From Henckelia pumila (lineage: Eukaryota; Streptophyta; Magnoliopsida; Lamiales; Gesneriaceae), in the NCBI RefSeq assembly GCF_033568475.1, contig NC_133123.1, forward strand, positions 152,721,753 through 152,785,752: 64,000 bases of DNA. The letters are read 5' to 3'. Both the position numbers and the translations under genes were made by a program. The notes beneath the pieces were generated by a model that was not told the origin of the DNA, made no database searches, and saw nothing but the letters and a program-made list of their open reading frames with translations. Numbering within the stretch: the first letter of the stretch is position 1; the number at the start of each line of letters is the position of its first letter. This document shows, in pieces, positions 10,601 through 22,851 of the stretch.

Positions 10601-12460
10601 TCACATGAGACTCGTTATCCAGTTCATGATTTAGAATTGGCTGCCATTGTGCATGCATTGAAAATATGGCGTCATTATCTGTACGGTGAGCAGTTTGTGA
10701 TTTATTCTGATCATAAGAGTCTGAAATATTTATTCACACAGTCTGATTTGAATATGAGACAACGTCGATGGTTGGAACTGCTTAAGGATTTTGACTGTGA
10801 TATTCAATACCAGCCAGGAAACGTGAATCAAGTTGCAGATGCTTTGAGCAGAAAAGTTCATACTAAGATGTTGGCATCTTTAACTATTTCTAAAGTTCAT
10901 GAGCATTTGAGAACTTCAGGATGGACTTATCGAGCTAAAGGTAATCATTTCATAGTTTCATCTATACAAGTTGAACCACGAATAATTTCGAAAATCAAAG
11001 AAGCACAAAAGACTGATCCATATATTCATCATTTGAAAGAATTAACTCCAGCTGGTCAGTCAGGGAAATTTCTTGTTGCTTCTGATGGATGTTTGCGTTA
11101 TAATGGTAGACTTGTGGTTCCGAATTTGATAGATTTGAAAGACAATATACTACGAGAAGCTCATTGTAGTCGACATAGTGTACATCCTGGAATTAGAAAG
11201 ATGTATCATATCTTGAAAGCCCATTACTGGTGGGAAGGTATGAAGAATGATATTTCTGATTTTGTGGCTAAGTGTTTGACGTGTCAACAAGTTAAGGCTG
11301 AAAGAATGAGACCAGGTGGTATGTTACTTAGTCTTGAAGTACCACAGTGGAATTGGGAACACATTACTATGGATTTCGTGACACACCTACCTCGATCTAA
11401 TCGTGGTTGTGATGCCATTTGGGTTATTGTGGATAGATTGTCTAAATCTGCCCATTTTATTCCATATGATCGTACGTGGACATATACGAAAATGGCGAAA
11501 ATGTACATTGATCAGATAGTGCGATTGCATGGTGTGCCAGTTACTATAGTATCAGACCGTGATCCCAGATTTACTTCTAAGTTTTGGTCTAGTTTGCAAT
11601 CATCTTTAGGTTCTAAATTGGCCGTGAGTACTGCCTATCATCCACAGACAGATGGTCAATCTGAAAGAACTATTCAGACACTTGAAGATTTATTACGAGC
11701 TGTTGTGATGGATTTTAGTGGCGGTTGGCAAGAATCTTTAGCTTTGGTGGAATTCTCTTACAATAATAGTTATCATGTATCTATCGGGATGGCACCATTT
11801 GAAGCCTTGTATGGCAGAAAATGTAGATCTCCGATATGTTGGGAAGAAGTAGGAGAACGACAGTTGTCAGGACCAGAGTTTATTCAAGAGATGAAAGAAA
11901 AAGTTGACCTGATCAGGAAAAGAATGAAAGCAGCCCAGGATCGTCAAGCCAGCTATGCTAATAACAGACGTAGACCTTTAGAATTTCAGGTTGGCGATTT
12001 TGTTTTCTTGAAAGTATCACCATTTCGTGGTACTATGAGATTTGGGCGTAAAGGGAAATTAGCTCCTCGTTATATCGGTCCATACGAGATTGTTGAGAAA
12101 ATTGGTATTTTAGCGTATCGTTTGAACTTGCCGCAGAGTTTGTCTGCGATACATGATGTATTTCACGTATCTATGCTGCGGAAGTATGAACCAGATCCTT
12201 CTCATATCTTGAGGGCTGATGATGTGGAGTTGGATAGTTCCCTTAGCTATGTTGAGTATCCAGTGCAGATTCTTGATCGTAAAGAAAAGCAACTGAGGAA
12301 CAAGACGATTCCTTTGGTTATGGTAGAATGGAGTAGACATGGAAGAGAAGAAGCTACATGGGAATTGGAGTCTCGAATGCGTCAAGAATGGCCTCATTTG
12401 TTTGACAATGTTATGAATTATGCCTTGTACTCTGATTTCCCTATGTACTATCAGTGGTAA
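7697..12460 (+). CDS. Intact gypsy Gag-Pol polyprotein with chromodomain
   Basis: A single frame of 1587 codons starts at the first ATG (7697, [10 protein letters not shown]) and ends TAA at 12458-12460. Gag covers about residues 60-260. Two zinc knuckles follow (from about residues 330 and 349; CX2CX3HX4C and CX2CX4HX4C). The aspartic protease motif LIDTGASHS lies near residue 459. RT has YPLPRIDD and catalytic FIDDILIYS near residue 795. RNase H begins with TDASLNGLG near 942. Integrase has an HHCC finger (1155-1195) and DDE residues near 1226, 1287 and 1323. A chromodomain-type stretch with [12 protein letters not shown] ends the protein (about 1510-1570). No catalytic residue I looked for is missing. 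Chromodomains in this clade are thought to guide integration to heterochromatin. Confidence 0.95.
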   Translation: MAPGGRGRKGKEVVEESAAINVRNLDDIVRGRRGRPAVQPPKDVELEVEQQPRVNPDKGKAIQAEADPVTQLTEKMGGIRLIISQFQELRPQKFFGNEGSEKATSWLKSLNNMFNGLEYPDDIRLKLVPFQLKDRAQLWWETTAETLSDSGEKITWEVFCKQFAQEYAPPSYYSAKEDEFNLLVQGNKSVAEYASQFSALLPYVPHVAKNDRSKLSHFLKGLTRTIHTLVTTGTPSTYMKAVEKAKKIEASLLRSEPQSIPASVPQGAGSSSQTPMGLPSYQPIQSSQQAKRPWFKARGKPFKKKPQSSSSSSSGSRGGSSVGSSGRVYCDRCGGNHLSAHCTGFPGTCYTCGQAGHSSRVCPNAGRQQFQPQQFGQFPGRPSFRPYAPVPQFVPTQPYIPGQSTQQPRYPSPQSQQRFPGPQQVQVHALTQDQAQDAPGGVIAGICYIFEYPARILIDTGASHSFLSVTFADEHEIAFTPLLDTVSVATPAGVFLMSNEIVLNCVIRFEDKIMITNLIKLAMSDFDCILGMDTLMNYRATVDCFHGIVRFRPYYGNKWNFYGSDSQSRIPLVSAMEMFRLLSIGNEGVMIYALDATKEEKVKVSDIPVVKDFTDVFPDEIPGFPPQREIDLSIELMPGTSPIFRAPYRLAPAELKELKTQLQDLLEKGYIRPSVSPWGAPVLFVKKKDGTMRMCIDYRQLNQATVKNKYPLPRIDDLFDQLQGTSVYSKIDLRSGYHQLRVREEDVSKTAFRTRYGHYEFLVVPFGLTNAPAVFMDLMNRVFREFIDRFVIVFIDDILIYSKSRKDHKEHLTLVLQKLRTSQLYAKFSKCEFWLDRVLFLGHVISAQGVSVDPSKIEAVLNWSRPTNVSEIRSFLGLAGYYRRFIKGFSEIARPMTILMQKDRRFVWTGECEASFQTLKEKLTTAPVLALPSGSGGFVICTDASLNGLGCVLMQNGRVIAYASRQLKSHETRYPVHDLELAAIVHALKIWRHYLYGEQFVIYSDHKSLKYLFTQSDLNMRQRRWLELLKDFDCDIQYQPGNVNQVADALSRKVHTKMLASLTISKVHEHLRTSGWTYRAKGNHFIVSSIQVEPRIISKIKEAQKTDPYIHHLKELTPAGQSGKFLVASDGCLRYNGRLVVPNLIDLKDNILREAHCSRHSVHPGIRKMYHILKAHYWWEGMKNDISDFVAKCLTCQQVKAERMRPGGMLLSLEVPQWNWEHITMDFVTHLPRSNRGCDAIWVIVDRLSKSAHFIPYDRTWTYTKMAKMYIDQIVRLHGVPVTIVSDRDPRFTSKFWSSLQSSLGSKLAVSTAYHPQTDGQSERTIQTLEDLLRAVVMDFSGGWQESLALVEFSYNNSYHVSIGMAPFEALYGRKCRSPICWEEVGERQLSGPEFIQEMKEKVDLIRKRMKAAQDRQASYANNRRRPLEFQVGDFVFLKVSPFRGTMRFGRKGKLAPRYIGPYEIVEKIGILAYRLNLPQSLSAIHDVFHVSMLRKYEPDPSHILRADDVELDSSLSYVEYPVQILDRKEKQLRNKTIPLVMVEWSRHGREEATWELESRMRQEWPHLFDNVMNYALYSDFPMYYQW

Positions 12461-12524
12461 ATGTTTAACCACTTTGTATATAAGTTTGATGTGTGTTTAA
12501 TTTCGAGGACGAAATCTTCTTTTT

Positions 12525-12537
12525 AGAGGGGGAGAAA
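12525..12537 (+). other. Polypurine tract of inner gypsy element
   Basis: AGAGGGGGAGAAA lies directly against the 3' LTR at 12538. It follows the conserved TTTCGAGGACGAAAT string that the outer gypsy also has. Confidence 0.88.
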
Positions 12538-14595
12538 TGTAAGGACCCGATTTTACTCTATTAATTTATTTGTGTGTTAAAAATATTGATTTTTAAATAT
12601 CGGTTTATAGACGATATTAAATGAATATGTTATTTATAGAGCACACAGGAGTTGAAATAACTCGAACCGGGTCCAGTTTGAACCCCGAATGAATAAAATA
12701 AGACACACATTAAACTAATACATAATATATATAACGCATAATCTTTCTCCTCCATTTGTTTTTCCACCGCCTTCGCCCGTCTGTTCTTTTCCGTTTCTTT
12801 TCAATTTCAAAATCTTCCTATCGCTTCAAATCTCCGTATCTCCTTCGTTTTTGGCCGGATTTCAAAAGTAAATATAGTTCCGGAATCCTCGCGACGAGAG
12901 CTATCTTTTGGTACCCATATTTCATATTTTTAGTGAAGTTTCCGAAAAACCCGTCGCACAGCTGCCGCCGTTCGCTGCCGCCGTCCGCCGCCGTTCGCCG
13001 CCGCCGATCGTCGCCGGAGTTTAGGGGTTGTGTTAGTTGTTTAACCCTTTAATTCCAAGCTTTGAGGTATAATGTTGAATTTAGGGTTTTGAATTTTGGG
13101 TATTTCGATTCAATTGACATCCGATAATTGATATTTGATTTATTATTGGTTGTAGGTATTATACCGGACTCGATTGGAGGTATTGACTATTTTTCAGAAA
13201 TTATTGGGGCATTATTTCGAATTTCCAGATTATTTAAATTGGGATTTTTGAAGTTTAGAGCTATTTAAATCACTGTTTGGATTTCTAGATGTGCTAGAAT
13301 TAATATATATAAATTTCAGAATTTTTGGGAATTTTCTGGAAAAATTTAGATTATGATATTTTTGGTATTTCGACTTTTAGAGTCGTAAATTCGATATTTG
13401 GTTATTGATAGGATGTTTTAATATTAAATATAAATTTTAGGATTTATGAGCAATTTTTCTGGAATTACAGATTCTGAAAATTTGGGATTGGAATATCCGA
13501 GAAATACTTGAGATATTTCTGTGGTAATTAAGTGTCGGTTGAGGTACGTATGAGCTGTTTATATTACGACATCTATAATGACATGTAATGATATTAAATA
13601 TTTTGTAATGAGTGATAATGTGTTTTATGTGCTTACGTGGATTATATGATTGCATTCACTAATTTATAAATTTACATAGCACGTTGAGCCTTGACTCCTT
13701 TGATTACTATTGATATTGATCTCTTGAGATGTATTGAGTCATCATGGAGCGAGTGACATTATTTTAGTGCACTCCTGAGATAGTATGAGGCACGGACAGG
13801 TAGCTCCTGTCGCCCTCTGATGCTACGTACGACACTCCTGATGACAGCATGAGGCTGGACGGGTCGCTCCTGTCACCCTCCGATGCTACGTGTATGGATT
13901 AGCAGTGATGATTCGAGGTCTGCTGCGTTCCTGGCACGGGTGGCCACTGAGTTTATTGTGATACGATTATTTGGACTCCTTTTGGTATTCCTATTTCATT
14001 GATACCTGTCACGCATTACATTGCATTTCATTGCATTGTACTTGATTTTATTCATGTCAGTTATATTTGTCGTAATTTTTATAGTTCGTCGTACTGGGGT
14101 CCGACCCCTGTTTTCTTTTTATGCTGTGGTTGTTTGTGATTCCATAGCAGGTTATCCAGGGGGATTTGACGCATCTGGTGGAGCGTCATCTAGTGGTACC
14201 CAGTGAGGCGAGCGTGGAGTTGAGTTCCCAGATATATATGTATATATATCATTTTAGCGAGTTTTATATTTGCCGGGGTGATGCCCTGTGTATCTGTATA
14301 AATAGTTTTGGACTTTGTTTTGAATTGTTATTTGTATGATCGAGCCTTGCCGGCCCTGCATGTGTTTAGTCCTGGCCAGTGCGGCTATAGGTGTGTAAAT
14401 TGGAGTTGTGACTCTATTTTCGAGTATATATTGTTGGTTGTGTTGTACAAGTTTTTGGGATGTCCTATTTACGAATAGGTCATGCCGAAATTTCTGTAGG
14501 CCCAAACGCAAATTTTTAACTCGTTTTCGCTGTTTACATTAATTAATCCTGGTTGTTTGATCATTAAATATTAAATCAGGACACGGGCCCTTTCA
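12538..14595 (+). repeat. 3' LTR of inner gypsy element
   Basis: 2058 bp with the same start, end and internal landmarks as 5370-7427 at a constant offset of 7168. All compared blocks, including every short open frame, are the same in both copies. Confidence 0.95.
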
Positions 14596-15703
14596 GTGCT
14601 CATCCGCTAAAGAGATATGGGACAAGTTGGAGATATGCCATGAAGGGACTAATCAAGTCAAAGAGACGAAGATCGATCTACTCCAACTCAAATATGAAAC
14701 ATTCGAGATGGAATCAAACGAAGATGTAGATACTATGTTCCGAAGGCTTACTCAAATTATCAATGAGCTAGCCCAACTCGGGGAACAATATCCAACCAAA
14801 CAAGTATGGAGGAGAGCTCTACGCACCTTACCCAAGGAGTGGGATGCCAAGAGGACGGCCATCATCGAGTCAAACAAAGGCGACACCGCATCCTACGATC
14901 TTGATCAACTACATGGGACTCTAAAAATCCATGAGCTGGAATTATCAACAAGGAAGGAATTAAAGAAAGAAAATACCAAGGCAAAGGGGATTGCTCTATC
15001 TAGCCAATCCAAAGAAGATGATGATGATGATGATATGGCGCTCTTCGCAAGAAAGTTCAAACGATTCATGCGAGGAAACAAATTCCAAAAGAAGCCGGAT
15101 AAGGAAGTTACTTGCTACAACTGTCAACAACAAGGCCACTATGCAAATGAGTGTTCTCTTAAGAAGAAAGTTGACAAGGGAAAGAAGAAAGCACTTCTAG
15201 CCACTTGGAGCGATAGCGACGATGACGAGGAGGAAGCCAACATCTGCCTCATGGCTAAAAGTGATGACATCGTCTCCGACGACGATGATGAGGTACCTTC
15301 CTATGACGAACTACTACATTCATATAAACAAATGTTTGATATGGCTAAGTCACTTAGAAAGGAAAATAAAAACCTTAAAAATGAATTAGAAACTAAGGAG
15401 CATGAAAACCTAAGATTAAAGGATGACATAGCTCACTTAGAGAAATCTTTTGATAAATTCAATGTAAGTAGTAATAACTTGAATAATTTACTAAGTATGC
15501 AAAAATGTAGTTTTGATAAGGGTGGAATAGGGTATAGAAAGAAATCTATAGATTTCACTAGTCTAATTGCTAAAGCAAAAATGAGATCACCCTCTGCATG
15601 TTCTTACTGTTGTAAAATAGGACATGCTAGACATAAGTGTAGATCTTTAAAATATCAATATGATAAAAAGAGCTATATGAAATGGAGGCCTAAGAGTACT
15701 TAA
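14596..15703 (+). pseudogene. Copia unit 1 gag, 3' part
   Basis: It continues Gag after the gypsy insertion. Visible are the retrotransposon Gag core (LLQLKYETFEMESNEDVD, LPKEWDAKR), an acidic run near 15020-15035, a CCHC knuckle CYNCQQQGHYANEC, a second acidic block (WSDSDDDEEE), a coiled-coil-like Lys/Glu-rich stretch, and a second CCHC-like motif CSYCCKIGHARHKC near the end. The frame closes at TAA 15701-15703. Pol starts in another frame about 240 bases later. Gag is broken only by the insertion and the stop at 5093. Confidence 0.87.
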
Positions 15704-15938
15704 CAACTCATCAGTTGGCATTATGAGATCATGATCTAAGGGAGTTCAATATAGACCGGCTTAAAAATGCCTTGACTTGCGGCTGGTCTCCCTGTTAAAC
15801 GTTGCTCTGTCCAAGGAAATAGGTTTTTAAAGTGGCCATATGCCCTACCTACTACTGGGAGCACTCTTAGAAAGTGGCGATGATGTTGCTATGAGAGACT
15901 GAACTTTTAGAAGTCTATTTTGTATCTCTCTTTTCTAA

Positions 15939-18900
15939 CATTGTGGACCCAAAAGAACTAAAGGGTACCAAAACAATTCTTTTCAGGGAACTAGGAAAAT
16001 TGTTCTCTCTAGCATATGGTATCTAGACAGTGGATGTTCTAGACATATGACGGGGAACAAGGATCTACTCCAATCAGTCAAACCTAAGGAGAAGGGAACA
16101 GTCACCTTTGGAGACAACAGCAAAGGAGTCATTGAAGGCATCGGCTCAATAGGTATATCTAATTCTTGCCTAATTGATGATGTACTCCTAGTGAAAGGGC
16201 TTAAGCATAATCTACTAAGCATAAGTCAATTGTGCGATAGAGGTTATGAAGTCAAATTCACTCCCCAACACTGCACTATATCACTCACGACTGACAAATC
16301 AATAAAATTCAAAGGATATAGAAGTGAAAATGTATACAAGGTTTCTTTAAATAATTTATCTTTATCAAATATTAAAAGTCTTGTATCTTTGAATGTTGAT
16401 GACAACATTCTTTGGCATAGACGACTAGGTCATGTTGGTCCTAGTACCATAGAAAAACTTTTTAAACTTGATTTAGTTGTTGGTATGCCAAAACTTAATT
16501 TAAAATTAGATTCTATTTGTGATGCATGTCAACTTGGCAAACATACAAGGAAATCTTTTAAAAGCAAAAATTTTATATCAACTTCTATGCCCCTTGAACT
16601 TCTTCACCTAGATCTATGTGGTCCCTCGAGGAACGCTAGCCTAGGAGGGAAGCTTTATGCATTTGTCATTGTGGATGATTTCTCACGATTCACGTGGACA
16701 TTGTTTTTAGCCCACAAAAATGATGCCTTTTATTATTTTAAAACTTTTGTGAAACGTGTTGAGAATGAGAAAAATCTTTCAATAAAGCAGATCCGTAGTG
16801 ACCACGGAACTGAATTTCAAAATGAGAGTTTTACAAATTTTTTTGAAGAGAAAGACATCGGTCACAATTTTTCTTGTCCTAGGACTCCTCAACAAAACGG
16901 GTCATTGAGAGGAAAAATAGGAAACTTGTAGAGATTGCAAGGACCATGATATGTGAGCATTCTCTACCAAAATATTTTTGGGCTGAAGCAATGAACACTG
17001 CCTGTTACATCATCAATCATGTATCAATAAGGTCAATTCTCAAGAAAACTTCATATGAATTATGGAGAGGCAGAAAGCCTAACATTTCATACTTTCGAGC
17101 CTTCGGATCAAAATGCTACATACACAATAATGGTAAGGACAACCTTGGCAAATTTTATGCCAAATCCGACAAAGGTATCTTTCTCGGATAATCTACCTCA
17201 AGTAAGGCCTTTAGAGTTTTTAATAAACGCACTTTACTTGTTGAAGAATCTATGCATGTTATTTTTGATGAATCTATGTCTACTATTGTTCGCACTAACA
17301 TTGATGATGTAGAATTACTCGAAGAAGAGTTGGCTTCCTCAAGCCTAAATGATATAGATGTTTCCGTTGAGGAAACACCACTTTCGAAGGATTGGACGCT
17401 TCACAAAGATCACCCAATGGATCTTATCATCGGAAGTCCTTCGAAGGGAGTAGCCACTCGTTCTTCTCTTAATAATATTTGCAATCATCTTGCTTTTGTT
17501 TCGCATGTTGAACCTAAGTGTATTGATGATGCTTTATTAGATGATTCTTGGATTATTGCTATGCAAGATGAGTTGAATGAGTTTAAACACAATAATGTTT
17601 GGAATCTTGTTCCTAGGCCGCACGATAGATCTATCATAGGAACTAAATGGGTGTTTAGGAATAAACTTGACGAGCATGGTACTATCACTAGAAATAAAGC
17701 TAGGCTTGTAGCGAAAGGATATAGTCAAGAAGAAGGCATAGATTATGATGAAACTTATGCGCCTGTTGCTAGACTAGAATCCATTCGCATGCTACTTGCT
17801 TTTGCTTGCTCTAGAAATTTTAATTTATTTCAAATGGATGTCAAGATGGCTTTCTTGAATGGTGAACTAAAAGAGGAGGTTTACATTGAACAACCTGATG
17901 GCTTTGTTGATGCATTTTTGCCTGATCATGTTTATAGACTAAACAAAGCATTGTATGGTTTGAAACAAGCTCCTCGAGCTTGGTATGATAAATTGTCTAC
18001 TTTTCTTCTTTCACATGGTTTTTGTAGAGGTAAAATTGATATTACCTTGTTTACAAAGAATGAAAAAGATGATTTATTAATTGTGCAAATTTATGTTGAT
18101 GACATAATTTTTGGTTCTACTAACGAAACTCTTTGTCAAGAATTCTCTAAGTTGATGCAGGAACACTTCGAGATGAGCATGATGGGGGAACTTAACTATT
18201 TCCTCGGATTGCAAATCAAACAGTGCAAAGATGGGTTCTTTGTGAACCAAATCAAATACATCAAGGAGATTCTAAAGAAGTTTGGGATGGAGAACACAAA
18301 ATCATCATCCACACCAATGAGCACAGCAATCAGACTCGACAAGGATGAAAATGGTAAATCTGTAGATCAATCTTTCTTTCGTAGTATGATTGGCTCCTTA
18401 TTATATGCTACTGCTAGTAGACCAGACATTATGTTTAGTGTTTGCTTGTGTGCACGATTTCAATCATGTCCAAAGAAATCACATTTGTTCGCCTTAAAAC
18501 GCATTTTCAAATATCTTTCAAATACTCCAAATCTCGGCTTGTGGTATTCAAAAAATTCTTTCTTTGATTTAAAAGCTTACTGCGATGCCGATTTTGGTGG
18601 ATATAAGGTGGACCGTAAAAGTACTAGTGGAACTTGTTTCTTTTTAGGAAACTGTTTGGTTTCCTGGTTTTCCAAAAAGCAAAATTGTGTTGCGTTATCA
18701 ACGACCGAAGTCGAATATATGGCTGCCGGTAGTTGTTGTGCGCAAATTATTTGGATGAAGCATCAATTGCTCGACTATGGCGTCTCTTTTTCAAAAATTC
18801 CTATTTTCTGTGACAACACTAGCGCCATATGTCTTACAAAGAATCCGATTCAACATTCGCGCACCAAACATATTGACATTCGTCATCATTTTATTCGTGA

Positions 18901-19033
18901 CCACATCGAACGAAATGAAGTTGAACTTCAATATGTTGACACTAAAAATCAAATTGACGATATTTTTACAAAACCACTAGATGAAAATACTTTTATTCGT
19001 TTGCGTGGTGAACTTGGCATGATTGAGTTGTAA
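15939..19033 (+). pseudogene. Copia unit 1 pol (protease, integrase, RT, RNase H)
   Basis: The frame opens after a stop near 15936. It shows the protease motif WYLDSGCSRHMTG (about 16018), the integrase HHCC finger (HRRLGH ... CDACQLGKH), a DDE core including IRSDHGTEF, then RT with [16 protein letters not shown] and catalytic YVDD (about 18093-18104), and RNase H with [19 protein letters not shown] one-base deletion near 16905 (compare unit 2 at about 23812) shifts the integrase frame, and TAA at 17189-17191 interrupts it again. From 17252 the frame is open to the natural stop at 19031-19033. RT and RNase H are intact, but the whole polyprotein is not. Confidence 0.9.
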
Positions 19034-19059
19034 TCACTTGTGGACATAAATAAATTTAA

Positions 19060-19481
19060 TGTCGTATTAAGGGGGAGCTTAATATAAAATTTGAGCAACT
19101 TAATTTTGGATAATACAAATTAATTGTATTTATTCAAAGTTATAAAGCTCACATTTTATGTGAAATTTATGTGTTGCTTTTTAGAAATCATATTCAATTA
19201 TCATGTTTTGCATTTACTTTTCCAGTCTTTTTGATTATCACAAAAAGGGGGAGAATTAGTTTGGTTAAATACTTTAACTAAGGGGGAGAGTTAGTTTGCT
19301 TAAATGCATAGAGAATAAAAAAATTGGTTATTTGATAAACAAACTCTTCTTAACTAATTGTTTAATTTAGGAGGAGTTTTATTCATGCAATTATATTGTG
19401 CAAATTTAAATTATTTATTTAATATTGTACATTTATTTCTCCTATTTAACCAAGTTTTGTGATCATCAAAAAGGGGGAGAT
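19060..19481 (+). other. Multiple polypurine tracts before copia LTR 2
   Basis: This AT-rich stretch between pol and the middle LTR contains four G-rich purine tracts: near 19067-19080, 19242-19257, 19280-19292 and 19468-19481, each around AAGGGGGAG. The last touches the LTR and is the expected primer. Unit 2 has the same set (about 25981, 26156, 26196 and 26383-26394). Multiple tracts are a described property of Sireviruses. Confidence 0.8.
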
Positions 19482-21156
19482 TGTTACGCCTTAAACGCAT
19501 ACAAATCTCGTGTTATGAGATTAATGTTTTTAATGCATTAACAAGTCTCATAATATTATGTTTTGATGATTACAAAACTCGGTTAATTGTTACTAACCAT
19601 TTAAAGTGAGATTTTGCAGATTAGAATTTATTGACAAATAAATTGTTGGAAGTTATTTTGAAGCTATACATGTATTTATAAAGTCTTTTATTGCTCATTG
19701 AATGGATGGAATATTGTTAAGAGATATGAAAAAAAAGAGAAGAAGAAGCCAAAGTATGGAGCAGCAACTTCTGAAAATTACTGGGAATTTTCTAGGCATT
19801 TAAATCCGATCTCCACCAGTCATAATCGTGATGAAGAAGTTTTACATGTGTTGTCCAAATTTGAGAGCAATCCAACGGCTAGATATGGAGTTATGATTTT
19901 TCCACAAATATTGTGCAGTACCTATTTCTGCAGAACTTGTAGTGAAGAATGAATAATCAACTTCTGAAAATTACTGGACGTGCTTGAGACATCCAAATCA
20001 AATCTCCACCAATCAAAATCAATATCCGGATGTTTTCAAACTTATATCAAAATTTCATATCAATCCAACGGCTAGATATGAAGTTATGATTTTTCTACAA
20101 AGATTGCACAGTACTTATTTCTGCAGAATATGAAGCAAATTATGAAGATTCAACTTCAGAAATTAACTGGGATTGTTTGAGACATTCAAATCACATCTCC
20201 ACCAATCAGATTTAAATTCAGGATGTTTTACAACCTCTGTCCAAATTTCAGATCAATCCAACGGATGGATATGGAGATATGAATTTTTCAAATTTGTTGC
20301 ACAGAACAAGTTCAAAAACTTGATGAAGTGAATTCCGAAAATTACTGGAAATGTTGGACTCGTTAGAATAAAATCTCTACCATTCATATTGCATATCCAG
20401 ATGTTTTCAAGCTTCAGTTCAAATTTCAGATCAATCCAACGGTTAGATTGGAAGATATGATTTTTCCACAAAATTCGCTCAGTGCTGGAAAAAATATGGC
20501 AGCGGCGCCGAATACTTTTTTGTCTCTCCTTGACTTCTTAACACACGCTCCAAGCACTCAAATCAGATTCAAATCTTTGCCAACTATAAATAGAGGCCAT
20601 CCAAGTTCATTTGGAGACATCCCAACTCATCTCTTCTCTCCTTTGCAAGCAATTTCTCACTATCAAAGTGTTTGTGTGATATATTTGAGAGTGTTTGTAA
20701 AAATAGTTTGTGAGTTGGTTGTGCTATTGTTGTAAACACTTGAGTGTGAAGCCAAGTGTATTGTGCTATCGTTGTAAGCACTTGAGTGTGAAGCCAAGTG
20801 TTGTGTTGAGGCTATCCTTGGAGCCCTTAAGGCCAAGTGTTGGGTTGTATCGGCGCGGTGATCGTGTTGAGTTGTAAGGCTATCCTTGGAGCCATCAAGG
20901 CCAAGACGTTCGAAGTGCTAGTGGATCCTTGGTTAATCGACTTAACCAAGAAGGGGAGACGTAGACGATTTATCGTCGAACTTCCATAAACATCTTTTAT
21001 CCCTTTTACTGCTTTATTTACATTACGCATTTATTTACCGCACTTATTATTTGATTGCTTAAGTCTTCCGCTTGCATACTTGCATAATCGCTTTAAATTG
21101 CTAAAGTTGCCAATAGAACCTAAATCCTCCCCCCCCCCCCCCCTTAGGTTCTAACA
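19482..21156 (+). repeat. Copia LTR 2 (middle, shared)
   Basis: 1675 bp with the same ends, internal repeats and TATA box (near 20585-20594) as LTR 1. It is the 3' LTR of unit 1 and the 5' LTR of unit 2, with a polypurine tract on one side and a primer site on the other and no flanking duplication. Its C run near the right end is longer than in LTR 1. Confidence 0.92.
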
Positions 21157-21203
21157 AGTGGTATCAGAGCCACCTTTTTACAAAATATTTTCAAAAAGGC
21201 TCT

Positions 21204-22616
21204 ATGGCAAATCTAGCGAGCGACTATGCTCAAGGGTAATCAACAAATCGTCCTCCTCTTTTAAATGACATAAACTACGGATATTGGAAAAACCAAATGT
21301 CCCTATATATCCAATCCGTAGATTATGATCTTTGGAAAGTTACTATGAAAGGTCCCTACATACCTACTAAAGAGGTTGAGGGTGTCAAAATTCCCAAGGG
21401 AATGGACGACTTTTCCAAGGAGGACATGCGATTAATTTCTCAAAATGCTAAAGCCATGAATATTCTTCATTGTTCCTTAGATATGAATGAGTACAACCGG
21501 ATCTCAATGTGCTCATCCGCTAAAGAGATATGGGACAAGTTGGAGATATGCCATGAAGGGACTAATCAAGTCAAAGAGACAAAGATCGATCTACTCCAAC
21601 TCAAATATGAAACATTCGAGATGGAATCAAACGAAGATGTAGATACTATGTTCCGAAGGCTTACTCAAATTATCAATGAGCTAGCCCAACTCGGGGAACA
21701 ATATCCAACCAAACAAGTGTGGAGAAGAGCTCTACGCGCCTTACCCAAGGAGTGGGATGCCAAAAGGACGGTCATCATCGAGTCAAACAAAGGCGACACC
21801 GCATCCTACGATCTTGATCAACTACATGGGACTCTAAAAACCCATGAGCTGGAATTATCAACAAGGAAGGAATTAAAGAAAGAAGATACCAAGGCAAAGG
21901 GGATTGCTCTATCTAGCCAATCTAAAGAAGATGATGATGATGATGATATGACGCTCTTCGCAAGAAAGTTCAAACGATTCATGCGAGGAAACAAATTCCA
22001 AAAGAAGCCGGATAAGGAAGTTACTTGCTACAACTGTCAACAACAAGGCTACAATGCAAATGAGTGTCCTCTTAAGAATAAAGTTGACAAGGGAAAGAAG
22101 AAAGCACTTCTAGCCACTTGGAGCGATAGCGACGATGACGAGGAGGAAGCCAACATCTGCCTCATGGCTAAAAGTGATGACATCGTCTCCGACGACGATG
22201 ATGAGGTACCTTCCTATGACAAACTACTACATGCATATAAACAAATGTTTGATATGGCTAAGTCACTTAGAAAGGAAAATAAAAACCTTAAAAATGAATT
22301 AAAAACTAAGGAGCATGAAAACCTAAGATTAAAGGATGACATAGCTCACTTAGAGAAATCTTTTGATAAATTCAATGTAAGTAGTAATAACTTGAATAAT
22401 TTACTAAGTATGCAAAAATGTAGTTTTGATAAGGGTGGAATAAGGTATGGAAAGAAATCTATAGATTTCACTAGTCTAATTGCTAAAGCAAAAATGAGAT
22501 CACCCTCTGCATGTTCTTATTGTTGTAAAATAGGACATGCTAGACATAAGTGTAGATCTTTAAAATATCAATATGATAAAAAGAGCTATATGAAATGGAT
22601 GCCTAAGAGTACTTAA
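21204..22616 (+). pseudogene. Copia unit 2 gag
   Basis: Same architecture as unit 1 and free of an insertion. The ATG at 21204 is followed by TAA at 21237, the same codon as in unit 1. From the ATG at 21297 the frame is open for 439 codons. The first zinc knuckle is damaged: the His of CX2CX4HX4C is Tyr here (CYNCQQQGYNANEC), which should abolish zinc binding at that site. The second CCHC-like motif near the C-terminus is kept. Confidence 0.87.
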
Positions 22617-22851
22617 CAACTCATCAGTTGGCATTATGAGATCATGATCTAAGGGAGTTCAATATAGACCGGCTTAAAAATGCCTTGACTTGCGGCTGGT
22701 ATCCCTGTTGAACGTTGCTCTGTCCAAGGAAATAGGTTTTTAAAGTGGCCATATGCCCTACCTACTACTGGGAGCACTCTTAGAAAGTGGCGATGATGTT
22801 GCTATGAGAGACTGAACTCTTAGAAGTCTATTTTGTATCTCTCTTTTCTAA

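Larger units (their letters stand above)
5370..14595 (+). mobile_element. Inner, apparently intact Ty3/gypsy element (Tekay/Del-type chromovirus)
   Basis: A 9226-bp element inserted in copia gag. It is flanked by GTGCT at 5365-5369 and 14596-14600. LTRs are 5370-7427 and 12538-14595, both 2058 bp, at a constant offset of 7168 with no mismatch seen in the blocks compared. The primer site follows the left LTR, and a polypurine tract AGAGGGGGAGAAA (12525-12537) abuts the right one. One polyprotein frame occupies 7697-12460 without a stop or frameshift. All parts for autonomous transposition are present, and LTR identity points to a very recent insertion. Confidence 0.96.
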
